A stretch of 64,000 nucleotides of DNA. Origin: Ehretia macrophylla. Taxonomy: Eukaryota > Streptophyta > Magnoliopsida > Boraginales > Ehretiaceae. The first letter of the stretch is position 1; the number at the start of each line of letters is the position of its first letter. This document shows positions 1-13,448 of the stretch, one piece after another. A program made the translations under genes and the position numbers. The stretch lies in NCBI GenBank assembly GCA_037974665.1, contig CM075773.1:50701417-50765416 (forward strand), read 5' to 3'. The notes below the pieces were generated by a model. The model was not told the DNA's origin, searched no databases, and saw nothing but the letters and a program-made list of their open reading frames with translations.

Positions 1-770
1 TCTACCTTCACAGAAGGAAAGCTTGATGGCACAAATTATCTTTTGTGGAAGTTCAAAATCACTACAGTTCTGGACTTCTACGAACTCCTTGATACAGTGT
101 TAGGCACAGATGCAGAACCAGTTGCAGTCCGTGCTGAAGATGACACAAAAAAGGTCACACCTCCAGATCCTCAGCTTGTCAAAGAATGGATGAGACGAAA
201 TGCTGATGCTTACTCTAATTCAACACACAACCAAGGCAACTGAAGCTTGGAACATACTGAGAAATCAGTATGAAATAAGGAATCAGACTCGCATTCAGAA
301 CTAGGAGAATCAATTAGCTGCTGAGAGATTAAGTGAAGATGAAGCAGCTGAGTCATTTATCAGTAGGATGAAAAACCTACGTGATCAAATGGCTACAGTT
401 GGTATTGCCAAATCAACTGAGGAACTAGCTCGAAGGTGCATTAAAGTGTTGCCTCCAAAATTTGACAGCCTTGTCACAACACTCAATACACAAGTTCGCA
501 TTCCTCCTTTGACGTTTGAAGAATTCATTGCCATGTTGATAGAGGAAGAGATGAGGCTAAAAAACAGAGAAAATCAACTTGACTCTGCCTTTGTAGCCAA
601 AGCAAGGAGTAGCCAAGAAGAAAAGAAAAAAGAAGACGTTCTCTGGATCGTGCTACTACTGCAATAAGAAAGGCCATGCTATCAAAGATTGCAGGAAACG
701 AATCCATGACGAGAAGAACGGAACTCTAAAGCCAAATTGGATAAATAAAGAATCTGCCAATGCGGCTGAA
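1..770 (+). pseudogene. Copia gag region (fossil)
   Basis: This stretch carries a Copia-type gag (UBN2-like) reading, with the phrase EEFIAMLIEEEMRLKNREN in the middle and a CX2CX4HX4C zinc knuckle (CYYCNKKGHAIKDC) near 650-690. The true start lies upstream of the window. It is degraded and is not expected to make a full Gag. The protease begins about 100 bp further on, just before the nested insertion. Confidence 0.85.
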
Positions 771-880
771 ACAGAAGTGCATCTGTTTACTATAACAGTT
801 GTATCGGAGAAAACATGTACTAGCGCACATGTACATCAAACAAGTGCATGGGTGTTAGATAGTGGAGCTTCCCGACACAT

Positions 881-3028
881 TGAAGGATCTCATATATTTA
901 GAGCTATGAACATTATCTAGCTAAGAATTGAGCGGAAGCGAAACATGACATTCAAAATTTTTCAGGAATTCAAAGCAAATGTTCATATAGAACTCTAATA
1001 TTGATATCATGTGATTAACATATGCAAAACATATATATAGCAAGTATATATATTGACAAGAGATAGTAGAAGAGTATACCTCTTGTAGACAACTCATGAA
1101 AGTATGAATCTGAAATTTTTGCTCACTTGATGGAAGACAGCTCATCTTGAAAGCACAAGAGCTCTAGTCCGTCCACACGAGCAAAGAATCGCTTCTCCAC
1201 CTTCATGGTTGTTTTGTGCTAGATCTACCATGGAAGATTTATGAGCTTGATTGTGAAGAAAAGAGCAAAACCATTTCTTCCTTCTTGTGTTTTTCATGGC
1301 TACGTTTTTGATGAAGAAGAAGAAGAGAAGACTACTTCTTCTCTATGTACTTTATTTTTCAGCCATGTATGATGAAGAAGATAAGGCTTCTCCATTGCTG
1401 CGTTTTTTTCTCTTGTTCGTTTCAGCCTGGAGGCTTAGCCAAGCAAAGAAGAAGACAATTCTTCTCTCTTGATAGTTGTCTCCAACATGTGGAGAGAAGA
1501 GAAAGATGACAAGCCTTGTCATTTTTTTTCCTTACTTTTCTCATTGTTGTCCCAACTTTTAAACAAAAGAGAAGACAACCTTTCTTAATTCTTGGTTGTG
1601 TTGTCTCTTTGTTAGAAAAGATAAGATGACAAAGTTGTCATCTTTTGTTTCTTTTATTGTAGTATTTTTCTACTAATGTATTTAAATATTCAACCTAATC
1701 ACAATTAGTAGAAATTATGAAAACAATCTTTTCATATTTTTACATTAGCCTCAACACTTAATAATAATTGTATATTGACCCCAATAACTTTTAAAAGGTC
1801 AATTACACAATTGTTAACTCCTTAATAATATAAAAGAAACAAAATATACTTGTCAACACTTTAACATCTCAAGAGAAACTAAACGCAATTGTTAACACTT
1901 TAACAATTTAAGAAAAACTAAATCAAGCTCAATAGGAAAAACATTCACTATGCTCTATTGTGTATGACTTTCTAAATTCACCGCTATATAGTATTGAAGA
2001 AACGTTGAACACTTTCAATATTAATCAAACTATTTGATTTGTTTAGAGAATATCTCCCGTCATTTTCAAAACACCTTCAGAGTTCTTGAGTGACGTTCTA
2101 GCTACCAACGTATCAAGACAATTTATAAAGCAATGAAGTCTTATTCAAGTGAATCTATTTATGGTCGCCGATTATCGTACAATCCAATCCTTCCATTAAT
2201 TGTCCCGTCGAGCAAGAACCATGATCCGATTAAGTTCATAGACTCGAAACGATGCATAGATTCAAATGGTGGAATGAAAGATGACACATGAAAAAACTCA
2301 TTTCCATCATTCATGCCTTGGCCAAGGACTTCCTTATTCAACAACCAAACTTGGATCGCATAGGACATCGCCTCACGCCGGAGGTTAATGGATCCTATCT
2401 TAACCACTACCTGTCAATCACTATACCAGACGAATGAAACTGTGAGAGGACATATCTTAAATCGTTTATCGAGATATGCATTATCCAAACGCTTGAATCA
2501 AACCCCAATACATATGACAGCCGTAATGTCTTAAGTCTAAGAATTACATGTACAATCGCAACGAATAACAAATTATTAATCCAAAGTCATGTAATATGTT
2601 ATTCACGTTACATTCAATTATCTATTCAACTAATAGTCATCCACTTGTTTGTTAGTCGCATCGCTATGTTGTTATGGCACGTGGCTCACCATCCTTTATC
2701 ATTAATATCTCTATGTTAATCAAATGTAACAACACATATGATAGTTCGTAATTAATTATTAAAGTCCCGATCAAATAATCTAAGGACTATGAACACTTTA
2801 AGTATTTATCATATTAAGAAAATACGCTAACATATTCTAAGCGCTTTTAGAATACATTCCTCTAATTAAAATACTAGGGACTCATTCATACACGTAAAGA
2901 AGGAGAATATGAATGTCCTAATTATGTCAATATGTAAACGAACATATAAACACTAATACCACAAGTAAATGTTAAAATACCCCAATATATGTCATCCAAA
3001 TATGTAGCATTAGGGCATATCTCTAATA
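881..3028 (-). repeat. Left (3') LTR of the LARD-like element
   Basis: This is a 2,148-bp copy of the LTR, reading TGAAGGATCT...CTCTAATA on the + strand. Its outer end next to the purine tract has TA where the partner has TG (minus-strand reading). It includes GAA/CTT-rich hairpin-forming blocks around 1,300-1,660. Confidence 0.9.
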
Positions 3029-6000
3029 ATCTCCCACTTGCACTAATGCTATGAAACATAGTATTAGTACAACAGACAATGATATCGTATACTCATCTTC
3101 TCAAAACGAGGACCTAGCTGTGACTGATTCATAGCTACGGTAAGTGGGTCAGCTACATCAAGAGATGTTGCCGTTTTCTGTAAAGACATATCTCAATATG
3201 ATTATTGGCTACAGATACAACACATGAAGATGGAAACACTTTTCCAAATGTTTGGACATACAGTGAGACCTTGGCTCCACAAGCTTGTGCAGGAGCTCCG
3301 TATAGTCGTAACAATAAAAGCATCACAACTTAACAATAGGAACCATAACCAACTCGTATGATTTCCTCGATCCAAACAACTTCTTTTGTAATATTACATA
3401 TTACAAAAGACATGAGTTATGTAATGGAATCTATAGTTTGTTCAGAACCTTTCTAACTTACTGAGCTCCCACTACAAATAAACATGAACCTTAACATAGA
3501 CATTCTATTATAAGATTCAGATTAAGAATCTGAACTAGTAAATCCGTCATTACGGAATTTACCTCCTCCATAAACTAAAATATATCTTTAGTGTTTCCCA
3601 AGTACTTAAGAATATACTTCAATTCTATCAACCATTCCCAAACCTAGATTGGATTGATATTTACTCGTAACACTTTATAGTTTGTTCAATATCAAGTCTT
3701 GTACATAGTATAGCAAATATGAAGTTACTATAACTTGAATACAAATTTGCTACGCAACTAGAGTTTCTTGAACACGTTCAAAAATACTCTTTGTACAATC
3801 TAAGGAATATGTCGAGTAATCTCTTCGTACTATTATCATAGCTACGAATTGATAAGATACGAACGACAAGTTCTAAATGGAGAATATTTAATATGACTAG
3901 ACTATAATTAATATCACAACACACATATCATCAACTATGATATTGAGGTCATCATTATTGCAATCATAGAAAAGTGGATGCGCTCCCACTATTCTTTTGC
4001 AATCACAATGTTCATCTACATTTTAAATGAAATCTAACTCTTTAATCTCATTTGAAATGGGTGAAACATTTCCAAGGAATTCACTTAAAAATCCATAAGT
4101 GGATTTATCAAGTATGTACATATTACTCATATCAATAGATCAGAATCATCAATATAGTAATACAATGTGCTATAATGACTAGTATAATACAACGAGACTA
4201 AATCACAATAATTGGTAAAAGGACTTCATCATAGCTAACACTTTGGCTTTGATGATATCTTTTAGAAACCAATATAGCTATAAAAGGTCATTACCTTTTT
4301 CTATTAACTTCAACATTTATCTTGAAGATCAATATCCAGAATAAGCTAAAGTATATGGAGTCTCATTATTATGTTTTGCATTATATAGTTTCTTAGAGTC
4401 ATTATCAAATATACCATTTCTTTATAAATCGTAGGATCAACTAATTGATAATTATCTCAAATACACAAACAACGTTTGTGCATCCAAAAGGATATCCATA
4501 TATTCCTTTTAAGTATAAGATACACTACTAGATTTGTAAAGATCTTGCGTGATGACACATTCCAGACCTTATTGAATAGATTCATTATTTTGGTATAGGT
4601 GATTTTATAGCTTTTGAGGATACTTTCTCAATTTCTATTTTATTAGAAAGTAATATTTTCTTGAACAAAATATTTTCTTCAAGAAATATTATTATCTAAT
4701 AAATCAATACACAATGATCATTAAATAGAAATCATATCCTACAAAATTATGATATACTATAAAATTACCTTTAACCAAAACTCCCACTAGTCCCTATAAA
4801 ACTTTTCAATAAAAGTAGGACAAATCAAAATTAACATATTTAATCCTTGATTGTTTTCCAACTTATATTAAATATAAAGTTCTAGCAACAGTAGGGATTT
4901 ACTATTCAATATAATATTAAATTAAGGAAAGCATGACCCACAAATAAATAGAATGATTAGTCAAACTAATCAACAACTCTACTACGTCCAACAAAGCACT
5001 GTCTCTTCACTAAGAAACCCTCTTTACTTGTGGGACACCGGACATTATTAATTTTGATACGATATCAAAATTTTAAGATACGCAAAGAAAATAGAACGTA
5101 ACTATTTTACCTTCATGATCTAATCATAAAGCACTAATACATTTTTTTATACGAGCCTATTCACAAATAGCTCTAAATATATCAACATGTATTAATCCAA
5201 ATAGCCTAGTAGTTTTAATCCTTTATCAAACAAACGATGACTTGGTTACCGTTCCAATAAATAAGATGTATAAGTTGATCAAACCAATCTAACCATCATC
5301 TTATTATTATAAAAACCTAATCATGTAGAAACTACAATTAATTTGAATTATTTGAGTAATCTTAAAATTTGGTGGATGGTTATAACGATTGACAATATGC
5401 TTGCAATACATTCTTTCGTCCATATCAAGATAATAAAGACTACACCATAATGCGCTTTTACAAGCTTTAGGAATATGCATTTTATTCCTAATATCATTTA
5501 GGTATAATCCTTAAAATATAAAATATATTCAGAAGGTATCCAAACAAAATGTCTTTAGCTAACGCAACAACCTTTGTTTTATTTGCTAACACTGAAAATA
5601 TTCCACGCTTCCAAAAGCGCACTACTGAGATTAAGATTCTATCATCGAACACATTCACTAATGTTTCACTAGAATCCATAAAGTAGTACCAATCACAATC
5701 AAAGAAGATTTATAATTCATAGTAGCTTTACAACCTTGACATTCAAGCTATAAAGATATTTTGGATTAAAACCTCTTTTAATGTCTGGTTTTAAGGCTAT
5801 GAAAACATATTTTACACATGCCTATACAATCATTAATTTTTTTCTTAGATATGCTCCCACTGGCTAATAAAAATCATCTCTTTTTGTCTTTCTTCTTTGC
5901 ATTACCATTAACCAAAGATGAAATATAAATATAAGAATGAATTCCATTTATATCTAATATCATTCATTAAATATGCTTACCACAAAACCATTTGCTAGTT

Positions 6001-6456
6001 TAGAATTATATTCTTTACATCTTGTATACCCTTATGCAAACTATGAAAGAATACAAATCCTTAGCATATTTAATTTATTTTACTTATCATCCATAAGTAC
6101 TACAACTTTTCGTTTTGATACATTATCAAGATGAAAAATAACGGAGCATGTAATTCTAAGATTTTATTAGGTTTCTAAGAACCATTCTTAGATGATAACG
6201 TTAATCAAAGAGTTTGGTCCGGTTGTGCGATATAAAATCTAGTTAATTAAAAATGACGAGTTCATAGTTGTAGCCACAAACGTATGCAGAAAATAAAATC
6301 GCTAGTTGACATAAACTTGTTAAAACATTTAATTTGGCCTTTAATTAAATGATACCTCCCACTAATTTTATCGATTCCCACACTTCCTAAATGAGATCGT
6401 CAATCTAATTAAAGATTCATTAGTAGGTGACCATAGTTCTCTTTAATATGAATACC

Positions 6457-6667
6457 CCTCAGCTTTGGTGCATTATTGGAATATATATACAAACAGTTAG
6501 CAACGATTACTATCTATATCACTATATAAGATATGGCCATTTTGCCCCTAAATCACCGTAACCTCAGCTTTGGTGCATTATTGGAAACGTGATCTAGTTA
6601 AATTACACCCACCGTCACAGTGTTGTGACAATTTGAATCCCGGACCTCAGCTTTGGTGCATTATTGG
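6457..6667. repeat. Three spaced copies of a 23-bp motif inside the LARD-like element
   Basis: A motif beginning CCTCAGCTTTGGTGCATTAT and continuing TGG is present unchanged at 6,457, 6,562 and 6,645. The intervals of 105 and 83 bp between starts contain unrelated-looking sequence. The second and third copies are both followed by a CGTGAT string. The exact conservation of the motif against diverged spacers is unusual in an otherwise decayed interior. Confidence 0.9.
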
Positions 6668-8176
6668 CCTCGTGATATTGGAACAACACAACATCACTAT
6701 GCTTGCTAGGTAAACATAATACTTTTATGGAATATGTCTTCCTACCTTTGGGTTAGCCAAGATATACCCAATCGAGCAAATATAACCTAGGATAGTGGAG
6801 GGCAACGATAAACACTTTTACCGCTTTACAATCTAATATGTTTGCACGTAGGGAGATTTTGAATTTAATTAGGTCTCCCTTTGCACATTAGTGAATTTAC
6901 AAGCATACATCACATATAAGCAAATAAATAAACATACATGCAAAATCATACATTATGGTGGATCATGGACTTGGACTATGAATTAAATCAAGACAAAAAT
7001 AAAACCTAAACAAACACATCAACATGTCTTCTTTGGTCTTGTCTTCTTGAATTTTTTAAAGATCCAAAGCACCTCCAACTCTTTGAAAGTCTCCAATGGT
7101 CTTCTTGCAAACTTCTTGTATAAATTACATACATTATGTCTCACTACAAATTTCTCTCAATTGCAAGAAAATAAAACGAGACTTATGTCTCGATTACATA
7201 CTAATGAATGATATAATTAGTTACAACACCATCTAATGAAATTACAACTAATTAACCATTCATTAACCAAGTCCATGATCAAATTCACCATTTATCATCC
7301 AACATTACAATGTAAGATAAAACTCATAAAACATAGGATATGCATCATATACATAAACAATAAAGCTAAACAAGCAAGCTAACACAAACTAATGTATCCA
7401 ATACATTAAATAAATAAAAGGCATGTTTGCAATAAGTTTCATATCTTGAGATTTTAGCATCTCATGTTAAACAACACAAAAGAACTAGATAAAATCAATT
7501 TTAAGTTCATACTTGTTTAATAAGACCCAATGCAAATCCTTTGTTAATTTTATAGCCCAATTTGAGTTCCAAGGCTCATTTTAATCTTCACTAAGAAAAA
7601 CAATTTCATCTAATCTTATTAGACTAAAGCCCACTGATTTTTAGGCCCATTGGACTTAACCAAAATCAAACCAATTAGTCATTGCTTTCAATTTATGACC
7701 CATCATAAATCTGCTGCACATATACCAAATGTTTTGACTCGTTTAGCCTATCCACAGTTCTCCAAAAATTCTGAAATTTTATAGAGACGTATTTCTTCGA
7801 GTGTATATAGTTTTAGAATCAAACGGAACTCAATTCGGAGTTAAATTGACTGAGTTATGCATCTTAGAACACAACTGCGCAAACTGTCCAGCTTTACACG
7901 AGAATCAGTGAACTTACTGATTTTGATTTTTTTGAAACCCTTAGCCACGAAATTAGGAGATGCATATTAGAGGATGAAATGTTCTACTATCTCTATAGCA
8001 TAACATATCCAAAAATCAGCCAAATTTAAGAACATTTACTATGCCAAAATAGTCACGCAAAAATAGTGGACATAAACATTTTCAGAAGTGTTGAAACTCT
8101 TTCCTTGTTCCTTTGTGCTCAAGACTTTATAAACTTTAAGCAAACACATTTGTAATCACATGAACATCAAGTCCTT

Positions 8177-8188
8177 GCTCTGATACCA
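8177..8188 (-). other. Primer binding site (tRNA-iMet type) of the LARD-like element
   Basis: The + strand reads GCTCTGATACCA, the reverse complement of the standard plant initiator-tRNA primer site, two bases from the right LTR. It fixes the element on the minus strand. Confidence 0.88.
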
Positions 8189-8190
8189 CT

Positions 8191-10365
8191 TGAAGGATCT
8201 CATATATTTAGAGCTATGAATATTATCTAGCTAAAAAATGGGCTGAAGCGAAACATGACATTCAAAATTTTTCAGGAATTCAAAGCAAATGTTTATATAG
8301 AACTCTAATCTTGATATCATGTGATTAACATATAAAAAACATATATATAACAAGTATATATATTGACAAGAGATAGTAAAAGAGTATACCTCTTGTAGAC
8401 AACTCATGAAAGTATGAATCTGAAATTTTTGCTCACTTGATGGAAGACAGCTCATCTTGAAAGCACAAGAGCTCTAGTCCGTCCACACGAGCAAAGAATC
8501 GCTTCTCCACTTTCATGGTTGTTTTGTGCTAGATCTACCATGGAAGATTTATGAGCTTGATTGTGAAGAAAAGAGCAAAACCATTTCTTCCTTCTTGTAT
8601 TTTTCATGGCTGCGTTTTTTATGAGGAAGAAGAAGAGAAGACTACTTCTTCTCTATGTACTTTATTTTTCAGCCATGTATGATGAAGAAGAGAAGGCTTC
8701 TTCATTGCTGCATTTTTTTCTCTTGTTCATTTCAGCCATGGAGGCATAGCCAAGCAAAGAAGAAGACAATTTTTCTCTCTTGATAGTTGTCTCCAACGTG
8801 TGGAGAGAAGAGAAAGATGACAAGCCTTGTCATTTTTTTCCTTACTTTCCTCATTGTTGTCCCAACTTTTAAACAAAAGAGAAGACAACATTTCTTAATT
8901 CTTGGTTGTGTTGTCTCTTTGTTAGAAAAGAAAAGATGACAAAGTTGTGGTCTTTTGGTTCTTTTATTGTAGTATTTTTTCACTAATGTATTTAAATATT
9001 CAACGTAATCACAAGTAGTTGAAATTATGAAAATAACGTTTCCATATTTTTACATTGGCCGTAACACTTAATAATAATTGTATATTGACCCCAATAACTT
9101 TTAAAAGGTCAATTACACCATTGTTAACTCCTTAACAATTACACAATTGTTAACTCCTTAACAATATAAGAGAAACAAAATATAATTGTCAACACTTTAA
9201 CAACTCAAGAGAAATTAAACGCAATTGTTAACACTTTAACAATTTAAGAGAAATTAAATCAAGCTCAATAGGAAAAACATTCACTATGCTCTATTGTGTA
9301 TGACTTTCTAAATTCACCGCTATATAGCATTGAAGAAACGTTGAACACTTTCTATGTTAATCAAACTATTTGATTTGTTTAGATAATATCTCCCGTCATT
9401 CTCAAAACGCCTTCAGAGTTCTTAAGTGACGTTCTAGCTACCAATGTATCAAGACAATTTATAAAGCAATGAAGTCTTATTCAAGTGAATCTATTTATGG
9501 TCGTCGATTATCGTACAATCCAATCCTTCCATTAATTGTCCCGTCGAGCAAGAACCATGATCCGATTAAGTTCATAGACTCGAAACGATGCATAGATCCA
9601 AATGGTGGAATGAGAGATGACACATGAAAAAACTCATTTCCATCATTCATGCCTTGGCCAAGGACTTCCTTATTCAACAACCAAACTTGGATCGCATAGG
9701 ACATCGCCTCACGCCGGAGGTTAATGGATCCTATCTTAACTACTACCTGTCAATCACTATACCAGACGAATGAAACTGCGAGAGGACGTATCTTATCTCG
9801 TTTGTCGAGACAGGTATTATCCAAACGCTTGAATCTAACCCCAATACATATGACAGCCGTAATGTCTCAAGTCTAAGGATTACATGTACAATCGTAACGA
9901 ATAACAAATTATTAATCCAAAGTTATGTAATTTGTTATTTAAGTCACATTCAATGATCTATTCAACTAATAGTCATCCACATGTTTGTTAGTCGCATCGC
10001 TATGCTGTTATGGCACGTGGCTCATCATCTTTTATCATTAACATCTCTATGTTAATCAAAGATAACAACACATGTGATAGTCCGTAATTGATTATTAAAG
10101 TCCCGATCAAATAATCTAAGGACTATGAACACTTAAAGTATTTATCATATTAAGGAAATACGCCAACATATTCTAAATGCTTTTAGAATACATTCCTCTA
10201 ATTAAAATGCTATGGACTCATTCATACACGTATAGAAGGAGAATATGAATGTCTTAATTATGTCAATATGTAAACGGACATATAAACACTAATACTATAA
10301 GTAAATGTCAAAATACCCCCAATATATGTCATCCAAATATGTAGCATTAGGGCATATCTCTAACA
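8191..10365 (-). repeat. Right (5') LTR of the LARD-like element
   Basis: This is a 2,175-bp copy starting TGAAGGATCT and ending CTCTAACA, so minus-strand termini are TG...CA. It is longer than its partner mostly because of a 26-bp tandem duplication at 9,111-9,162. The open frames seen in both LTRs near 2.2-2.4 kb and 9.5-9.7 kb are parallel by descent and have no known domain. Confidence 0.9.
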
Positions 10366-10370
10366 CACAT

Positions 10371-13300
10371 GACCAACAAGAAGGAGTTATATGACTCTAT
10401 AAAACCTCTACAAAAACCAATGAATGTTGTCGTCGGGAATAATGCTAGGTGTCCCGTTGAGGGCACTGGAACCATCTCGCTCGTGTCTAAAGATGGAGGA
10501 AGCAAGAAGCTGTCCAACGTATTCTTTGTACCCCAGATCACCAGAAATTTATCTGTAGCTGCTATTACAGATAATGATCTAGAAGTGCAGTTCAAGAAGA
10601 CGGAAGCTTTGATTCTTGACAAGGATCAAAATGTCGTAAGTAAAGGTATTCACAAAAATAACCTTTACGAAATTAGCTCTCTTTCCGCTGTCTTGGATGC
10701 CAAAACAAGTCAACTTTGACATGAAAGGTTCAGGCACATTTCCTATCTTGTGTTAAAGGAAATGCAAAAGAAGAAGATGGTGGCCGACTTGCCTTCAATT
10801 GAAGAAGTTGAAGGACCATGTGAAGCTTGTATGTTGGGCAAGCAACATAGACAGTCATTTCCCAAAGAGAGTCATAACCGATCAAAGGCTCCTCTAGAGT
10901 TGGTACATGCTGACCTCTGCGGAAAAATGACTACCATGGCGTGAGGAGGATCTTCTTACTTTATGCTGTTAGTTGGCGATGATTGTAAGAAGTGGTGGGT
11001 ATATTTCCTTCGGGACAAGGCTAATGCCCTTGAAAAGTTTAAAGTGTGGCACAAACTTGTGACAAATGAGAACACAACTCAGTTGAAGAAACTTCATACC
11101 GATCATGGAGGGGAATTCTATTCTACAGAGTTTACCAACTACTGCAACAAGCTTGGGATTAAGCGCCAATTGACTGCTCCATACACACCACAACAAAATG
11201 GAGTTATGGAACGAAGAAATCGAACAATTGTATAAATAGCTCGATGCATGTTGAAATGTGTTGGCCTACCTGACACATTTTGGGCTGAAGCAGTCAACAC
11301 AGCAGTATACATCCTCAATCGGTGCTCAACCAGGGCACTCAACGATAAGACTCCTAATGAGGCATATTATGGTATGAAACCTTCTGTGTCTCATTTAAGA
11401 AAATTTGGGTGTGAGTGTTTTGTACACGTCCCAAATGAAAATAGAAAGAAATTGGATGACAAGAGCAAGAAGGGTATTTTCTTGGGATATAGTGAAGAGT
11501 CTAAAGCATATAGACTCTATGATGTAGAGGCCAAGAAGGTGATCATAAGCCGAGATATAGCGTTTAATGAGAGACCACACTCAATGGATGATAGTGGTCC
11601 TGCCATTTCGTCATCAACCGATGAAGTAATCCACCAAGTGCCTGAACAACAACCGTTGAACAATGAAGAAGTCTCTAATAATGAGGAGACTGAAGACCAA
11701 CCTGTTGTACCCACAAGGAAGCCACAACCGAAGTGGTTCCAATAGCTCTTTGACGAAAGAAATCCAAGAGTTGCTGATGATAGTCCACGTCCTGATGGGT
11801 TAAGAAAGTTAAAGAGAATAGAGGAGCAAAATCGATCAGGACAACAGTTAGTAAACATGGCTTTGATGACTTAAATCATCAAGACGGTAAAAGAACCGGT
11901 AACTGTGGAGAAAGCCATGTCAGATCCAAATTGGAGAGCAGCTATGCAAGCCGAGTATGATAGTATCATGAAAAATGATACTTGGGAGATCGTTGAAAAG
12001 CCACCAAACAGAAAAATCATCGGCACCAAATGGATCTGGAAAGTGAAGTACAAGGCAGATGGAAGTCTTGAAAAATACAAGGCACGCTTTGTAGCACAAG
12101 GATTTTCGCAAGTCGAAGGTTTTGATGTATATGAAACTTTTGCTCCAACAACAAAAATGTCAACAACCAGGCTAGTTATTGCAGCTGCCGCGCATTATGG
12201 ATGGATTGTACATCAAATGGATGTCAAGTCAGCTTTCCTCAATGGGAAACTTGAAGAAGAAGTCTACATTGCACAACCCCTTGGCTTCCAAATACCAGGT
12301 GAAGAAGAAAAAGTCTACAAATTGAAAAAGACTTTATATGGGTTAAAACAAGCACCACGAGCTTGGTACAAATGTATAGATGCTTTCTTCTTGCAGCATG
12401 GTTTCTGTATAAGCAAATCAAATGCCAACTTGTATGTTCTAAGTGAACAAGGAAAGAAGGTAATTGTAGTTCTATATGTGGATGATCTTGTAATCACTGG
12501 TGACCATGAAGATAATATTCGGAAGACGCAAGAATAGTTGAGCCAAGAATTTGAAATGAAAAATCTTGGTCTTCTTCATTATTGCTTGGGAATCGAGGTA
12601 TGGCAAAAATCTCATACTATCTTCATCTCGCAGCAACGATATGTTCGTGAGTTCCTGACTGCATTTGGTATGTCCGAGTGCAAACCAGTTGTCACCCTGA
12701 TGGAAGTAAATACAAAGTTATCAATTGATGATCCTTCAGAACAAGTTGATAACAAGCTCTACAGAAGGTTGGTAGGAAGTTTAATCTTCCTTTGTAACAC
12801 AAGACCTGATATTAGTTATGTTGTAGGAGTTCTCAGTCGGTTTTCAAATAAACTGAGACAAAGTTACTGGCAAGCAGGGATGCGGATCCTCAAATATCTC
12901 AAAGGCACATTGGAGTATGGGATATCATACAAGTCTGGAGATACTTTATCTGGGTACTGTGACTCAGAGTGGGCTGGTGATATTGACTCAAGAAAATCTG
13001 TTACAGGTTACGTATTCATATTCGGTGGTGGAGGCATCTCATGGTCTAGTAAGAAGAGCCCACCATTGCACTTTTATCAACGGATGCGGAATACAAGGCT
13101 GCTTGTGTAGTATCCTGTGAAGCTGTTTGGTTACGACGCATCATGACTGATATTGGCATTCCAATAGAGAAAGCAACAATGTTGAAATATGACAGTCAGA
13201 GTTGTATAGCCATGTCAAAGAATCCGGTATTTCATGCTAGAACAAAACACATAGAGATTCAATATCAATATGTGAGGGAACTGATCAAAGAAGGTGAAAT

Positions 13301-13415
13301 CTACATGGAGTACTGCCCTACAGAAGATAATTGTGCAGATATCTTCACTAAAGCGTTAGGGAGCGTCCAGTTAAGCAAGCACCTTCAAACATTGGGTGTT
13401 GGCCCAATAGCTTAG
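10371..13415 (+). pseudogene. Copia pol region (integrase, RT, RNase H; fossil)
   Basis: This is the continuation of the outer Copia element after the nested insertion. Visible parts are the end of the protease region, a GAG-pre-integrase zinc-binding stretch (~10.7-10.9 kb), the integrase core with PYTPQQNGVMERRN (~11.2 kb), RT with [22 protein letters not shown] and YVDDLV (~11.95-12.6 kb), and RNase H with the HARTKHIEI signature (~12.95-13.35 kb) ending about 35 bp before the LTR. The order fits Copia. The region is broken in several places. Clade within Copia was not assigned. Confidence 0.92.
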
Positions 13416-13448
13416 TCAACATGAGGTGAACATTGAGGGGGAGGGGGG

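Larger units (their letters stand above)
881..10365 (-). mobile_element. Long-LTR nonautonomous LTR retrotransposon (LARD-like)
   Basis: This 9,485-bp element is inserted in the protease region of the Copia element. It is flanked by a perfect 5-bp target duplication CACAT (876-880 and 10,366-10,370). It has long direct LTRs of 2,148 and 2,175 bp. Orientation is minus: the reverse complement of the tRNA-iMet primer site TGGTATCAGAGC is at 8,177-8,188, next to the right LTR, and the purine tract (read on the minus strand as AAGTGGGAGAT) abuts the left LTR. The 5.16 kb interior shows no gag, protease, RT or integrase motif on either strand and no long open frame. Long LTRs with a coding-free interior match the LARD class. 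The LTRs differ by roughly 5% in the first 200 bp compared by eye, which suggests an insertion a few million years old. Confidence 0.88.

Noticed and set aside
2159-2407. 82-codon frame in the LARD-like LTR, also present in the other LTR
   Set aside because: Its presence in both LTRs follows from LTR duplication, not selection; it has no domain.
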